In this document: in pieces, positions 17,934 through 28,231 of the stretch
Layout: every line of letters begins with the position of its first letter
Position numbering within the stretch: position 1 is the first letter of the stretch
Source: Sphingobacterium wenxiniae
GTDB lineage: Bacteria; Bacteroidota; Bacteroidia; Sphingobacteriales; Sphingobacteriaceae
Direction of reading: 5' to 3'
NCBI RefSeq assembly: GCF_900116225.1
Contig: NZ_FOZZ01000007.1
Coordinates: forward strand, 62,001 to 126,000
DNA length: 64,000 nt
Position numbers and translations under genes: made by a program
The notes under the pieces: model-generated
Database searches by the model: none
Told to the model about the DNA's origin: nothing
What the model saw: the letters and a program-made list of their open reading frames with translations, nothing else

Positions 17934-19094
17934 TCAAGGCTGCTCTATCTTATCAAGTGTAGCAGCTAGTCGTGCTTGCATTTCTACCATAGCAAATTGA
18001 TTGAGCAACCATTTTTTTCCACCTCGCTGTTGTAGGCTCCAATCTGTGTCGAACAAACCTTGACCATCACGCATATATTGCCATGCGAACTCCATATTCT
18101 TGCAGAAGGTATGTAGATAGTCTGCATTACCGTCTATATGATAAAGCTCAATAAAACCTCGCAACATAATCGCATTAAACCAGAGGTTGCCTGACTTAAA
18201 TCGAGGGTAGTCAGTATCGTGATACGTGTCAAAAAAGAAATCGTAACTAGCCGAAGCTACACGTTGCGCATCCTCTTTATATTCCTGTTTGCCCGTAATT
18301 AGATACAGTAAAGAGGCCGCTTGTATCATCTGACCCGAATTGTAGGAATACTTCGTTTTGTCTACATAGCCTTGTAGATTGATATTGTCGTAGTACAAGT
18401 GGTCTACTGTATCCTGTAAATGTTCTTGCGTCCAATGATAAAGTGCTTTTCCTTTCTCAAGAAACTTATTCTCCTTTGTTGCTTGATAGAGCTTCAATGC
18501 CAATACACTTCCGGGAGCATTTGAACAGGTGTTTTTTGACTCTTTACGTTGCTCGCACCAGTAAATCCCCCCTCCAAGTTTATCGTCTGTCCCACTTTCA
18601 ATGAAAGTCCATATCGCTCTGCCTTTTTCGAGATAGGTTTCATCACCCGTTAACATATACATATCAACAAAATCTATTCCTATCCAAATATTATCATCGT
18701 AGAAACGATCAGATGTTTTGGCCGTGTTGATGTAGGATGCATAAGCAAACGGTTCTCTCATATCGTAGTAGTTACCTAATCCTATGAGTACATGCTTTTC
18801 GATATGCTCCTTAATTTCCACATCGCTCTCCAATTCGTACCTTGCTACTTGTGCTGACAAACCGCCAGAAAAAGGCCAGAGATAAGAGTAGATATTGACT
18901 CCCTCTGCATCGGTAACTAAATAGTCCGCTTTGTAATTCTCATCAAATGGATAATGTTCTCGAAATAATTGCAACGACCCCACACCATAATATTTATAAA
19001 TGGAATCAAGTGTACTAGAACTATATTGCTTGAAGTCTTGGCTATAGCCATAGAGACTCCAGAGCACACATACCAATAGAATAATAGGTTTCAT
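17934..19094 (-). CDS. Glycoside hydrolase family 76, endo-alpha-1,6-mannanase-like
   Basis: 386 aa with a signal peptide (cleavage near GYSQ, residue ~19). The (alpha/alpha)6-barrel family hallmark is the consecutive Asp pair, here Asp133-Asp134 in FYDDNIW; these are the nucleophile and acid/base in characterised GH76 enzymes. Also typical are GGGIYWCEQ and NSGQMIQAASLLY. Family members cut the alpha-1,6-mannan backbone of fungal cell-wall mannan. It is the last gene of a six-gene minus-strand run with four GH92 mannosidases. Those expose or consume the side chains and oligosaccharides, while this enzyme would fragment the backbone. Confidence 0.88.
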   Translation of the reverse strand: MKPIILLVCVLWSLYGYSQDFKQYSSSTLDSIYKYYGVGSLQLFREHYPFDENYKADYLVTDAEGVNIYSYLWPFSGGLSAQVARYELESDVEIKEHIEKHVLIGLGNYYDMREPFAYASYINTAKTSDRFYDDNIWIGIDFVDMYMLTGDETYLEKGRAIWTFIESGTDDKLGGGIYWCEQRKESKNTCSNAPGSVLALKLYQATKENKFLEKGKALYHWTQEHLQDTVDHLYYDNINLQGYVDKTKYSYNSGQMIQAASLLYLITGKQEYKEDAQRVASASYDFFFDTYHDTDYPRFKSGNLWFNAIMLRGFIELYHIDGNADYLHTFCKNMEFAWQYMRDGQGLFDTDWSLQQRGGKKWLLNQFAMVEMQARLAATLDKIEQP

Positions 19095-19159
19095 AGTTCA
19101 CAATAGTTTATCGTTGTTAATAAATCATACACCTACGCAGAAAACCGCACAAACGCCTA

Positions 19160-21433
19160 CTACGGCATTTTAAACGAAGGTGGTGAATCATCGAGCTGTG
19201 CCCCCCACTTGGTATTAGGATGTTTACCCATGACTAGAACTAGCTCACCACCTTTTGCCAAGTCGTCGTGTGCGAACCATGTTTTTGTCCACTTTTCTCC
19301 GTTAAGATAGGCTTCCTGTATATACTTATGTTCTTTAGAATAATTTTTTGCACTAACCGTAAATACTTTTCCGTTGGAAAGAGTTATGGAGGCTTTTTCA
19401 AAAAAAGGCGATCCGATTGTATACATAGGCATACCTGGAGTTACCGGATAAAAACCCATCATCGAGAAAACAACAAATGCCGACATTCCACCTCCGTCTT
19501 CATCACCAGGCACTCCCATCAAATCATTACGAAACCATTGGTGTAGTAGTGTACGGATACGCTTCTGCGTCATCCAAGGTTGACCAACGTAATTGTACAA
19601 ATATGGAATGTGCAAGCTGGGCTCATTGGCCATAGAAAATTGTCCGACATTCCCTGTATGATCCGGAAGTTGGCTATAGAATTGGTATTTACCCTTCCCT
19701 AGTGGTTCACGAAACGTTTGATTGAGGTTGCCAGCAAATGATTCACGTCCACCCATCAATTGGACAAGGTCCGCTACATTGTGCGGCACATCCCAACGGT
19801 AAATCCATGCATTATTCTCTCCATAATAATCTCTAGCGCCCTGTCCTCCCGAATACCGATAATCAAAGGGTTCAATAAAAAATCCCTCCTTATCTTTCGG
19901 ATGAAAAAAACCGGTTTCATGGTTATAGACATTTCGATAATTAAGAGCTTGCTTCCTAAAGTATTGTTCATCGTCCTTCTTTCCCAACGCCTCAGCCAAC
20001 TCAGCCAAGCACCATTCATCATAAGCAGTACCTAGAGTTACTGCTATAGGTTGTCTCTTTTCAAATCGATGAACCTCGGGGACGCTTTCCTTTTCTTGGG
20101 GAGCCAATGCCGGGATATATCCATGTTCTCGGTAAAAATTGTCCAACCAACCTGCAGAATCGGCCGACCAGGGTGCCAATGTCTTCTCCATAATGGCATT
20201 ACGAGATGCTTGATAAGCTTTTTCAAGATCAAAAGACCGCAATCCTTTTGCGTATGCATCTGCTATAGTAGCGACCCCATGATTCGAGTTCATACGTCTA
20301 GAGTCCCCATTAACTTCGGGAAAAGTTGGCAACCAAAAATTATCCATTTGCTCAGCCATCCGTATGAAGGAATTGATAATATCCGACTCGATCTGTTCGT
20401 CTATCAACACACGCAATGGATGTGTAGCGCGATAGGTATCCCAGATCCAGTCATCGGTATAGAAGTCTTGCTCATCCTCGTGAACTTTGCCGTCGAAAGC
20501 ACTAAAGTAACGACCATCTTCAGTTAAGTTAATGGCGCGTTCGAAACAACGGTATAGGGAAGTGTAAAAAACCACCTTATCATCCTTGTTAGCCCCTTGT
20601 ACCTCTATTTTTCTTAGTGCCTCATTCCACTTCGAGCGACCATAATCAGCAACTGTTTGGAGGTCAAAAGTCTTGATTTCCCTACGAAGATTACGTTCGG
20701 CTTGCTCTTGATCGATAAAAGATATGCCATAGCGAATGTGTACACTCTGTACGTCTCCTCCAAATTCCAATGCTGATGCGACATTTTTACCTTCACCTTC
20801 GGTTAACGCCTCATCAATGGCTCCTTCTGAAGTCAACAAACCGCTACGGATTGGCAGGACATCTGTCTCCGCGAAGAGGTAGACGGTCGTATTATTGCCT
20901 AAGTTTTGAGAGGCATATACCTTATTTCCTTCGACCCGCAAATGTCCATTTCTGGTATTGAAAATTAAATAAGAAGGGGCCGATTTGGCAAATTGAACAT
21001 GATAAATGGCCGACTGGTGCGATGGTGCATACCGAATATGGGTTGCTGATTCATCCAAGTCTACCTCATAGTAATAGGGTTTAACAACTTCGTTATCGTA
21101 AGAAAACGGATATATTTTCTTTAAGTTTGTTCCATTTGCGACCTGTATCGGGCTAAGATTGAAAGCTGAGCTGCCACGATGGCTCGTCACGATCAATGGA
21201 AGTCCATTAATCTGATCCGATGTGTAATCATAACGCTCTGGATATACACGCAGCATACTGTTTGGAAGATGGATAGTCGGATAAGTCGGCACCAGCAGAT
21301 GACTAATATTTCCCATATGCACATTCACATAATCGACTGGTTCCAGATCAGCAGTTCCCACGGATGCTCTTCGTGTTGAGCACCCATTCAACAACACTAA
21401 TAATATGCATATATATCCTATTCTTAAAAACAT
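19160..21433 (-). CDS. GH92 alpha-mannosidase, lipoprotein
   Basis: 757 aa. The lipobox LLNGC (cysteine 18) predicts a lipoprotein. GH92 motifs are WIWDTYRATHP, MANEPSLH with the acid Glu, and GDEDGGGMSAF with the catalytic-base Asp pair, then GFYPVTPG. GH92 enzymes are calcium-dependent inverting exo-alpha-mannosidases. This member has a short N-terminal part, where most relatives have FGAVQLSPDT-like motifs. It lies 50 bases after the preceding GH92 gene and 65 before GH76, consistent with one operon. Exact linkage preference (1,2, 1,3, 1,4 or 1,6) cannot be read from sequence here. Confidence 0.9.
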   Translation of the reverse strand: MFLRIGYICILLVLLNGCSTRRASVGTADLEPVDYVNVHMGNISHLLVPTYPTIHLPNSMLRVYPERYDYTSDQINGLPLIVTSHRGSSAFNLSPIQVANGTNLKKIYPFSYDNEVVKPYYYEVDLDESATHIRYAPSHQSAIYHVQFAKSAPSYLIFNTRNGHLRVEGNKVYASQNLGNNTTVYLFAETDVLPIRSGLLTSEGAIDEALTEGEGKNVASALEFGGDVQSVHIRYGISFIDQEQAERNLRREIKTFDLQTVADYGRSKWNEALRKIEVQGANKDDKVVFYTSLYRCFERAINLTEDGRYFSAFDGKVHEDEQDFYTDDWIWDTYRATHPLRVLIDEQIESDIINSFIRMAEQMDNFWLPTFPEVNGDSRRMNSNHGVATIADAYAKGLRSFDLEKAYQASRNAIMEKTLAPWSADSAGWLDNFYREHGYIPALAPQEKESVPEVHRFEKRQPIAVTLGTAYDEWCLAELAEALGKKDDEQYFRKQALNYRNVYNHETGFFHPKDKEGFFIEPFDYRYSGGQGARDYYGENNAWIYRWDVPHNVADLVQLMGGRESFAGNLNQTFREPLGKGKYQFYSQLPDHTGNVGQFSMANEPSLHIPYLYNYVGQPWMTQKRIRTLLHQWFRNDLMGVPGDEDGGGMSAFVVFSMMGFYPVTPGMPMYTIGSPFFEKASITLSNGKVFTVSAKNYSKEHKYIQEAYLNGEKWTKTWFAHDDLAKGGELVLVMGKHPNTKWGAQLDDSPPSFKMP

Positions 21434-21483
21434 AGCTCTTTTTCCTTAACTAAACTATAATACCTTCGTTACTTTTCCGTCTA

Positions 21484-23793
21484 CTAATCTTTTTTAGGTT
21501 TGGCTCCCATTCTAAATTGAAGGTGGCCACCATTGATAATATCACTATGCTTTAAAGTATATCCGCTAAGAGACTTGCCATTAAGTAATACCTCTTGCAC
21601 ATACATATTCTTATCGCTTTGATTGACAGCCTCTATCTTAAATACTTGGCCATTTTCCAGATTGATAGCAGCAGATTCCACCAATGGTGCCCCCAACCAG
21701 TACTCTTCCGATCCAGGAGAAACGGGATAGAAACCCAAGCTACTGAAAAGGTACCAAGCACTCATCTGTCCACAGTCATCATTTCCTCCAAGTCCATCCG
21801 CGCCATTGTGATATTGGTCTTTTAAAATTTTCCGCACCCATTGTTGGGTCTTCCAGCCTTCGCCAGCAATTTGGTATAGGTATACAACATGATGGGCTGG
21901 TTCATTTCCATGTACATAATTACCAATGATTCCTTCTCTGGTAATATCCTCGGTATTTTCAAAGTACTTATCCGGCAAGTGCATCGTAAACAGAGAGTCT
22001 AAATAATTGGAAAGACGCTCTTTTCCTCCCATAAGTTCCATCATTCCCTCAGGGTTGTGTGGCACATACAGACTATAGTTCCAAGTATTACCTTCGATGA
22101 ACCCCTGCCCATGTGTCTCCAATACATCAAATTCCTTTCTAAACGTCCCATCGGCGCGTTTTGGACGCATAAATCCAATCGAAGCATCGTACAGGTTACG
22201 CCAGTTTTCAGATCGTTTTATAAAAGTCTCAAATACATCTTGGCGGCCCAGATATTTTGCTAGTTGAGCTATGCACCAGTCATCATAGGCATATTCCAAA
22301 GTATTGGATACTGAAGTTCCATTTTTTTCATCTGGAATAAAGCCTAAATCAATGTATTCCCCTATTCCTTCATAACGTCGGAAGTTTGCCGTAGTGACAC
22401 AGGCATCCAAAGCTTTGTGCGCATCACCTTTGTATACACCTTTTATAATCGCATCAGCAATTACCGAAACGCTATGGTAACCGCTCATACACCAATTCTC
22501 ATTGGCATAATGGCTCCAAATTGGCAACATATTCAAAACGCTTTGATCATAATGGGCTATCATAGATTGCACAATATCAGAATTGCGTGATGGGTTGACA
22601 ATATTCATATAGGGATGAAACGCACGAAATGTATCCCAAAGAGACAAAGAGGTGTAATTCGTAAAACCTTCAGCCTTATGTATTTGATAGTCCTGCCCCC
22701 GATACTCTCCATTCACGTCCATATACTCTGTTGGCATCAATGCCGCGTGGTACATTGACGTATAGAAATTGACATAGTCTTCATGTTTTCGCATCTTGAC
22801 CTCGATACGTCTGAGTTCACTTTCCCACAAATCCTGCCCTTCTCGCATTGTCTTGTCAAAATCCCAATGTGGTACTTCAGCTTCCATATTGGCCAAAGCG
22901 TTGTCCATGCTAATGGGAGAAAGTGCCAACTTCACCTGTACCTGCTCGCCCACTTCTACATCGAAGTCGAAGTGCATACGTATCTTACTCCCTGCGATAT
23001 CAGCAAAATTGTCCGATTGATCAAATTTTCGCCAAAAGCCTCTATATACGGGCATTTCCTCAAGATTCTTGCTGCCATAGCTTTTAAAAGGCTTGGAAAA
23101 TTTCATCGCAAAATGTACCACACGCGTGCGGGCCCATCCATTGGTCTGACGATACCCCACTACAGTACTGTCATTTAACACACGAGCGACAGTCCATACC
23201 GTTTTTCCATCGTAGTTATATATACCATGCATCAAATCTAAGATGATGTGACTTTGTTCCGACTTGGAAAATGTATAACGATGGAATCCTACACGACTAC
23301 TCGTTGTCAGTTCGGCCGTAATATCATGAGCATCCAACTTTACTTTATAGTAATTGGCAGCAGCAAATTCATTGTCGTGACTATATAATGATCGGTAACC
23401 ACTTCCAGGTACATCCGCCGTACCTGGATTCAATTTCAGCTCACCACTGGTTGGCATAATTAGGAAGTCCCCAAGATCAGCGTGTCCAGTCCCACTAAAA
23501 TGTGTATGACTAAACCCCACGATAGTTGGATCATCGTACTTGTATCCAGCACAATATTTGTATACATCTGGATTATAACTACCATTCACTGCGTAAGAGA
23601 TCGTATCGGTATCCGGACTCAACTGTACCGCACCAAATGGCACGGTAGAACCCGGGTAAGTATGTCCCATCTTAGCAGTCCCTATCATAGGATCAACATA
23701 ATCTACTAGCCTTCTCTCAGGGGATTGACCGAGCGTTACTGTTTGCATAGCAAAAAACAAACAAGTATAGGTGAAAATATTCTTATATATCAT
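21484..23793 (-). CDS. GH92 exo-alpha-mannosidase (canonical catalytic set)
   Basis: 769 aa with a signal peptide (cleavage near LGQS, ~22). Motifs in order: FGAVQLSPDT (53-62), SLWDTFRAFHP (~384-394), EGNTWNY (~567-573), HGNEP (~628-632, acid Glu), GNDDCGQMSAW (~670-680, base Asp), GFYPVSPG. This is the best match in the locus to characterised alpha-1,2/1,3-mannosidases. It lies 11 bases after its upstream GH92 neighbour and is certainly in the same operon. It acts in the periplasm or at the surface, releasing mannose from alpha-mannan side chains. Confidence 0.93.
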   Translation of the reverse strand: MIYKNIFTYTCLFFAMQTVTLGQSPERRLVDYVDPMIGTAKMGHTYPGSTVPFGAVQLSPDTDTISYAVNGSYNPDVYKYCAGYKYDDPTIVGFSHTHFSGTGHADLGDFLIMPTSGELKLNPGTADVPGSGYRSLYSHDNEFAAANYYKVKLDAHDITAELTTSSRVGFHRYTFSKSEQSHIILDLMHGIYNYDGKTVWTVARVLNDSTVVGYRQTNGWARTRVVHFAMKFSKPFKSYGSKNLEEMPVYRGFWRKFDQSDNFADIAGSKIRMHFDFDVEVGEQVQVKLALSPISMDNALANMEAEVPHWDFDKTMREGQDLWESELRRIEVKMRKHEDYVNFYTSMYHAALMPTEYMDVNGEYRGQDYQIHKAEGFTNYTSLSLWDTFRAFHPYMNIVNPSRNSDIVQSMIAHYDQSVLNMLPIWSHYANENWCMSGYHSVSVIADAIIKGVYKGDAHKALDACVTTANFRRYEGIGEYIDLGFIPDEKNGTSVSNTLEYAYDDWCIAQLAKYLGRQDVFETFIKRSENWRNLYDASIGFMRPKRADGTFRKEFDVLETHGQGFIEGNTWNYSLYVPHNPEGMMELMGGKERLSNYLDSLFTMHLPDKYFENTEDITREGIIGNYVHGNEPAHHVVYLYQIAGEGWKTQQWVRKILKDQYHNGADGLGGNDDCGQMSAWYLFSSLGFYPVSPGSEEYWLGAPLVESAAINLENGQVFKIEAVNQSDKNMYVQEVLLNGKSLSGYTLKHSDIINGGHLQFRMGAKPKKD

Positions 23794-23804
23794 TTCAATT
23801 CAAT

Positions 23805-25874
23805 TTATTGATCTAGCTGGCTTTGCCATTGGTTTTGAACACCAAAATCGACATTGGGTATAGAGGAAGCATAAACTGTAAGCTCGCCTCCAAGAACAAT
23901 CTCTTCGTGTGTCAACCAGTTTCGATCTAAAGGCCGTCCATTCAGAAATACCTTATCAATATATCGTTTATCGGATCCGTAATTTTCTACTTTTATTGAA
24001 AAGGCAGTTTTCTCGTTAATATGTAGCGCTGTTTGTTCAAATATGGGCAAATGGATATAATAAACTGGGTGGCCAACAGCAGCAGGATACAGACCCAAGC
24101 TAGCCCACACAAACCAAGCAGACATAGCGCCGGCATCATCATCCATCGTCCGTATAAATGCTTTGGGCTGATTTTTAAATATGCGGTCTATTTCAGCTCC
24201 GATTCCCTTACTGTTATCATTAAAGTAATGGTTGATGACCGTATCCAAGGCCATTTGGTGCATCCAGAATTGAGCTTTCCAAGGTTGTTGACTAGCCTGA
24301 TACATAGCTGGAACATGTAAATCAGGTTCATTTGCCCTATTGAAATAATCATGATCAAAGAAATCATCCAAACCATCAAGATACGGGCGATCTCCCCCCA
24401 TTAATTCCTTGAGCCCCTTTAGGTCGAAAGGAACGGACCATCTATATTGACGAATGGTGCCTTGATACATTTTCCGAGCGGACATTCTATCCACGTCTGA
24501 CCTAGACAGGTCTGAAAACTCTTCAACCCAACGCTGACGATATGCAATAGATTTATCTAAATAGTATTTGCGCTTATGGCTATTTCCCATAATACCATAG
24601 ATATGCCCTAACGCCCAACGGTCATAGGCCGTCTCGAGAGACTTATCCGGTGTAACATCTTCCAACCGATCGACTTCTATTTTCAGGGAGTCAATAATCG
24701 AGGGGAAATCCACGTCATATCCCTTTCTATAGGCATCTAATAAGACAACAATCGCATGCTCTGTACGTACCGTGTTAGATGGTTCATTCTGTGTCGCAAA
24801 ATCTTTCTTTCCATATGGGTAAAGATTAGCTATCGAAGATACAATAGGCTGATACAATTCTGGATATAGAACACTCAGAAAGGGAAGTTGCGTCTTGTAA
24901 TTATCCCATATTGCCCAACCGTTATAACGATCTATGACAGTTTGTTGTAAGCCGCCATCTATGGCTCTATAGGAACCTGAGGCTGAAGAAATCTTATAAG
25001 GAGACTGTAAGACTCGATACAACAGGGAATAGAACAGTGCTTCCCTTCCCTTCTCTCCCTTGACTTCAACCCTTCCTAACAACTGATTCCAATCTCTAAA
25101 ACTAGTTTCAGCCATTTCTTGAAAAGATTCCCTCCGCACATTTTGTCTAGCATCTTCCTCGCTAACGGCCGAGAAGCCTATATAAACGTTAAAATCAGAA
25201 GCTTTGGTCTTTGTCTTAGCCTTTAATTTGGCGTCTTCCAATTGTTCCCAATCCACGGGCTTATCGACATATAATGCATAGTAAAACGTATAAATTCCCA
25301 CATGACATGTAGTCTTAGACCTTAGCGTACCGATAAGCCATTGGCCATCAACCTTGTGAGTTTCGGAAACAAAAGCCCTATTGAATGAGTGTGACAGATC
25401 TACGTAAAGGCCTCTCTGTTGAGCGGCATCGCCAAATTGATAGTGGTGCATTCCAGCATTTCCCAACACAGCCATCGACGCATGGAGACCGTTCGTAAAT
25501 TTGACCTGATAACTTCCCGGTCGACCGGTATCATACACTTTCTCTAATGGATTATGGAGATCCCCTTCATCCAATGAGCGGAGGGGCTTTACAAATAAAA
25601 GCCCCCCACTTCCTTGACAACCTACTCCTTCGAAGCGATTATGGGTAAACCCATAAAATCGCTTTGCCAAATATTCATACCCTGTATGCGTCGTTGGATA
25701 GGTTTGCGCTCCGATGCTTAAAGCTGAAAACGGATAGGATGCAGCAGGTGATAGCTGTCCGTGATCTCCTGAGGAACCCAAGAATACATTGACCAAACTA
25801 GCTTGATCTTGACTTTGGGCACATACATGAGAAAATCCAAAGCTTACAAATAGCACAAATAAGAATTTATACAT
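23805..25874 (-). CDS. GH92 family protein, divergent
   Basis: About 689 aa from the ATG at 25874; an in-frame TTG at 25901 would add nine residues but would spoil the signal peptide (MYKFLFVLFVSFGFSHVCAQ). The C-terminal motifs are intact: RANEPDLHVPAMY with the acid Glu, MDDDAGAMSAW with base Asp residues, and GLYPAAVG. The central motif reads AIWDNYKTQLP instead of LWDTFRAFHP, and the N-terminal sugar-site segment (GFTHNRFEGVGCQGSGG) differs from its neighbours. It is shorter than the usual ~750 aa. It is probably an active mannosidase with a different linkage or aglycone preference. Confidence 0.88.
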   Translation of the reverse strand: MYKFLFVLFVSFGFSHVCAQSQDQASLVNVFLGSSGDHGQLSPAASYPFSALSIGAQTYPTTHTGYEYLAKRFYGFTHNRFEGVGCQGSGGLLFVKPLRSLDEGDLHNPLEKVYDTGRPGSYQVKFTNGLHASMAVLGNAGMHHYQFGDAAQQRGLYVDLSHSFNRAFVSETHKVDGQWLIGTLRSKTTCHVGIYTFYYALYVDKPVDWEQLEDAKLKAKTKTKASDFNVYIGFSAVSEEDARQNVRRESFQEMAETSFRDWNQLLGRVEVKGEKGREALFYSLLYRVLQSPYKISSASGSYRAIDGGLQQTVIDRYNGWAIWDNYKTQLPFLSVLYPELYQPIVSSIANLYPYGKKDFATQNEPSNTVRTEHAIVVLLDAYRKGYDVDFPSIIDSLKIEVDRLEDVTPDKSLETAYDRWALGHIYGIMGNSHKRKYYLDKSIAYRQRWVEEFSDLSRSDVDRMSARKMYQGTIRQYRWSVPFDLKGLKELMGGDRPYLDGLDDFFDHDYFNRANEPDLHVPAMYQASQQPWKAQFWMHQMALDTVINHYFNDNSKGIGAEIDRIFKNQPKAFIRTMDDDAGAMSAWFVWASLGLYPAAVGHPVYYIHLPIFEQTALHINEKTAFSIKVENYGSDKRYIDKVFLNGRPLDRNWLTHEEIVLGGELTVYASSIPNVDFGVQNQWQSQLDQ

Positions 25875-25907
25875 AGTTGCAGTTTTTAAAAAACTTCCCA
25901 AGACTAC

Positions 25908-28214
25908 TTATTCTTTCTCCATTTCTATGGTAAGTGAATATGGGAAAGCTGCTGGATCGACACCTCTACTCTTATTAGGCTCGCTACCCATTCTAAAATC
26001 AATCGTCGCACCATTCAATAGCGTTTCATGCGTTAAAAAATTCTTTTTATGTGCACGACCATTAAGGTTCAATTCCTGTACATAACGATTATCCTTACCA
26101 TTGTTATTCGCTTGAATAGATATTGTTTTTCCATTCGGAAGGTTGACCTCAGCTTTTTCGAACAATGGGGCTCCAAGGATGTATTCATTCGTCGCAGGAC
26201 AAACAGGATAGAAACCTAGCGCCGAAAACACATACCACGCAGAGGTTTGCCCATTATCCTCATCTCCACAATAACCATCAGGGTAAGGTGTGTACATACG
26301 ATCCATAGTTTCTCTTACCCAATGTTGCGTTTTCCAAGGCTGTCCGGCATAATTATATAGGTAGATCATATGCTGGATAGGTTGATTGCCGTGAGCGTAC
26401 TGCCCCATGTTCGCAACCTGCATCTCCCTTATTTCGTGGATGACACCTCTGTAATAGCTTTCGTCATATATTGGCGGAAGAGTAAAGACTGAATCCAACT
26501 TGTTTACAAAAGATTGATGTCCTCCCATTAACCTCGCCAATCCTTCTACATCATGAAATACAGACCAGGTATAATGCCAGCTATTCCCTTCGGTAAATGC
26601 ATCGCCCCATTTGAAAGGGTTGAATGGCGTCTGGAATGAGCCATCTTTATTCTTACCTCGCATTAACCCTGTTTGCGGATCAAAAAGATGCTTGTAATTC
26701 TGACTACGTTTTCTATAAAGATCGATATCTGCTTTTGGCTTGTTTAGGGCTTTAGCCAATTGATAGATAGCGAAATCATCATACGCATACTCTAAGCTCC
26801 GTGCCGCACTTTCATTAATCTTTACATCATAGGGTACATATCCAAGCTCAACATAATAAGGAGCCCCCGCACGACCGACAGCCGTCATCGGGCCTTCGTT
26901 GTTAGCACCTTTCAACAATGCTTCATATAATGTCTCGATATCGTATCCACGAAGTCCCTTGATAAAAGCATCAGAAACTACAGATGCCGAATTGTTTCCG
27001 ACCATGATATTGGCATATCCTGGACTACTCCACTCTGGCAACCATCCACCTTCTTTATAGGCATTAACCAATCCCTCCTGCATCTCGACATTGATCTCGG
27101 GATAAACAAGGTTTAAGAAGGGATAAAGGGCCCGGAATGTGTCCCAAAAGCCTGTTCCTGCAAACATACGTCCAGAAAGCACCTTGCCATTATATGGGCT
27201 CCAGTGGATAATTTCATCCTGCTCGTTGATCTCATAAAGTTTATTCGGAAATAACACAGTGCGGTATAGACATGAATAGAAGGTTTTAATCTGATCGTGT
27301 GTTCCTCCCGCAACCTTCACTCTGCTGAGGATCTTATGCCAAAGATCCTTGGCTTCACGCTTAACCTGGTCGAAATCCTTATTCGTTAGCTCGCGTTTCA
27401 AGTTAAGCTCCGCTTGGTCATAACTAATGAATGAGGAGGCTACCCGCATATTAACCACGTCACCTCTCTTCGTCTTAAATCCTACGATCGCGCCTGTGTG
27501 ATTAGCATTGGCTTCCTGAACATCACCTGCCTGAAAAACACTGTCCTTCCAAATTTTTGTAAACTCGACATCTTTATCGAAATAGATGACAAAATAGTTT
27601 CTGAAATTCTCGTACTTGCCACGGCTATATCTACTGGAATAACCAATAATCTTGTTTTCCTCCGGAATAAATTTGACTTCAGATCCACGGTCAAATGCAT
27701 CAATTGAAATAAAAGAACTATCGCTTTCGGAAAAGGTAAAACGAAAAATCGCCGCCCGCTCTGTAGGTGTTATCTCGGTCGTCACGTCAGCATCGGCGAG
27801 ATATACACTATAGTAATAAGGCTTTGCTGTCTCTGATTTATGCGAAAACCAGCTCGCACGTTGATCCTGATCAATTACTGGACGATGGCTCCCCGGCATA
27901 ATAGAGAACTGACCATAATCATTCATCCACGGAGAGGGTTGGTGGGTCTGTTTGAATCCCCTAATTTTGTCGGCTGCGTAGCTATACATCCAGCCGTCCC
28001 CCATCTTCCCCGTCTGGGGACTCCAAAAATTCATACCCCAAGGCACAGCGATTGCCGGGTAAGTATTTCCGTTTGAGAAAGACACTTTCGAATCTGTACC
28101 CATCAGTGTACTGACCCATTCTTCTGGACGATCTATCTGATCGATCTTTTGTGCATAAAGATGGCTGTACGAACCACAGACCAGCATAACAAGTACAATT
28201 AAAACTCTCATCAT
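25908..28214 (-). CDS. GH92 protein with HGNQP, predicted mannose-1-phosphate-6-mannose hydrolase type
   Basis: 768 aa, signal peptide to about LYAQ (22). Motifs are AIAVPWGMNFWSPQTG, GFWDTFRALYP, EGNSWHYTW, HGNQP (608-612) and GDEDNGQTSAW (~650-660). The general acid Glu of HGNEP is Gln611 (codon CAA at 26382-26384). In GH92, Gln at this place is known from enzymes that release mannose from the mannose-1-phosphate-6-mannose diester, where the phosphate leaving group needs no acid. The other three GH92 proteins here keep Glu. QTSAW also replaces the common QMSAW. Two ATG codons (28214, 28211) are equally possible. Confidence 0.88.
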   Translation of the reverse strand: MMRVLIVLVMLVCGSYSHLYAQKIDQIDRPEEWVSTLMGTDSKVSFSNGNTYPAIAVPWGMNFWSPQTGKMGDGWMYSYAADKIRGFKQTHQPSPWMNDYGQFSIMPGSHRPVIDQDQRASWFSHKSETAKPYYYSVYLADADVTTEITPTERAAIFRFTFSESDSSFISIDAFDRGSEVKFIPEENKIIGYSSRYSRGKYENFRNYFVIYFDKDVEFTKIWKDSVFQAGDVQEANANHTGAIVGFKTKRGDVVNMRVASSFISYDQAELNLKRELTNKDFDQVKREAKDLWHKILSRVKVAGGTHDQIKTFYSCLYRTVLFPNKLYEINEQDEIIHWSPYNGKVLSGRMFAGTGFWDTFRALYPFLNLVYPEINVEMQEGLVNAYKEGGWLPEWSSPGYANIMVGNNSASVVSDAFIKGLRGYDIETLYEALLKGANNEGPMTAVGRAGAPYYVELGYVPYDVKINESAARSLEYAYDDFAIYQLAKALNKPKADIDLYRKRSQNYKHLFDPQTGLMRGKNKDGSFQTPFNPFKWGDAFTEGNSWHYTWSVFHDVEGLARLMGGHQSFVNKLDSVFTLPPIYDESYYRGVIHEIREMQVANMGQYAHGNQPIQHMIYLYNYAGQPWKTQHWVRETMDRMYTPYPDGYCGDEDNGQTSAWYVFSALGFYPVCPATNEYILGAPLFEKAEVNLPNGKTISIQANNNGKDNRYVQELNLNGRAHKKNFLTHETLLNGATIDFRMGSEPNKSRGVDPAAFPYSLTIEMEKE

Positions 28215-28231
28215 ATCGATTCTATATTATA

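Noticed and set aside
25908..28214. Inactive pseudo-enzyme (loss of catalytic Glu)
   Set aside because: The frame and all other GH92 motifs are intact, and Glu to Gln at this place is a known functional variant.
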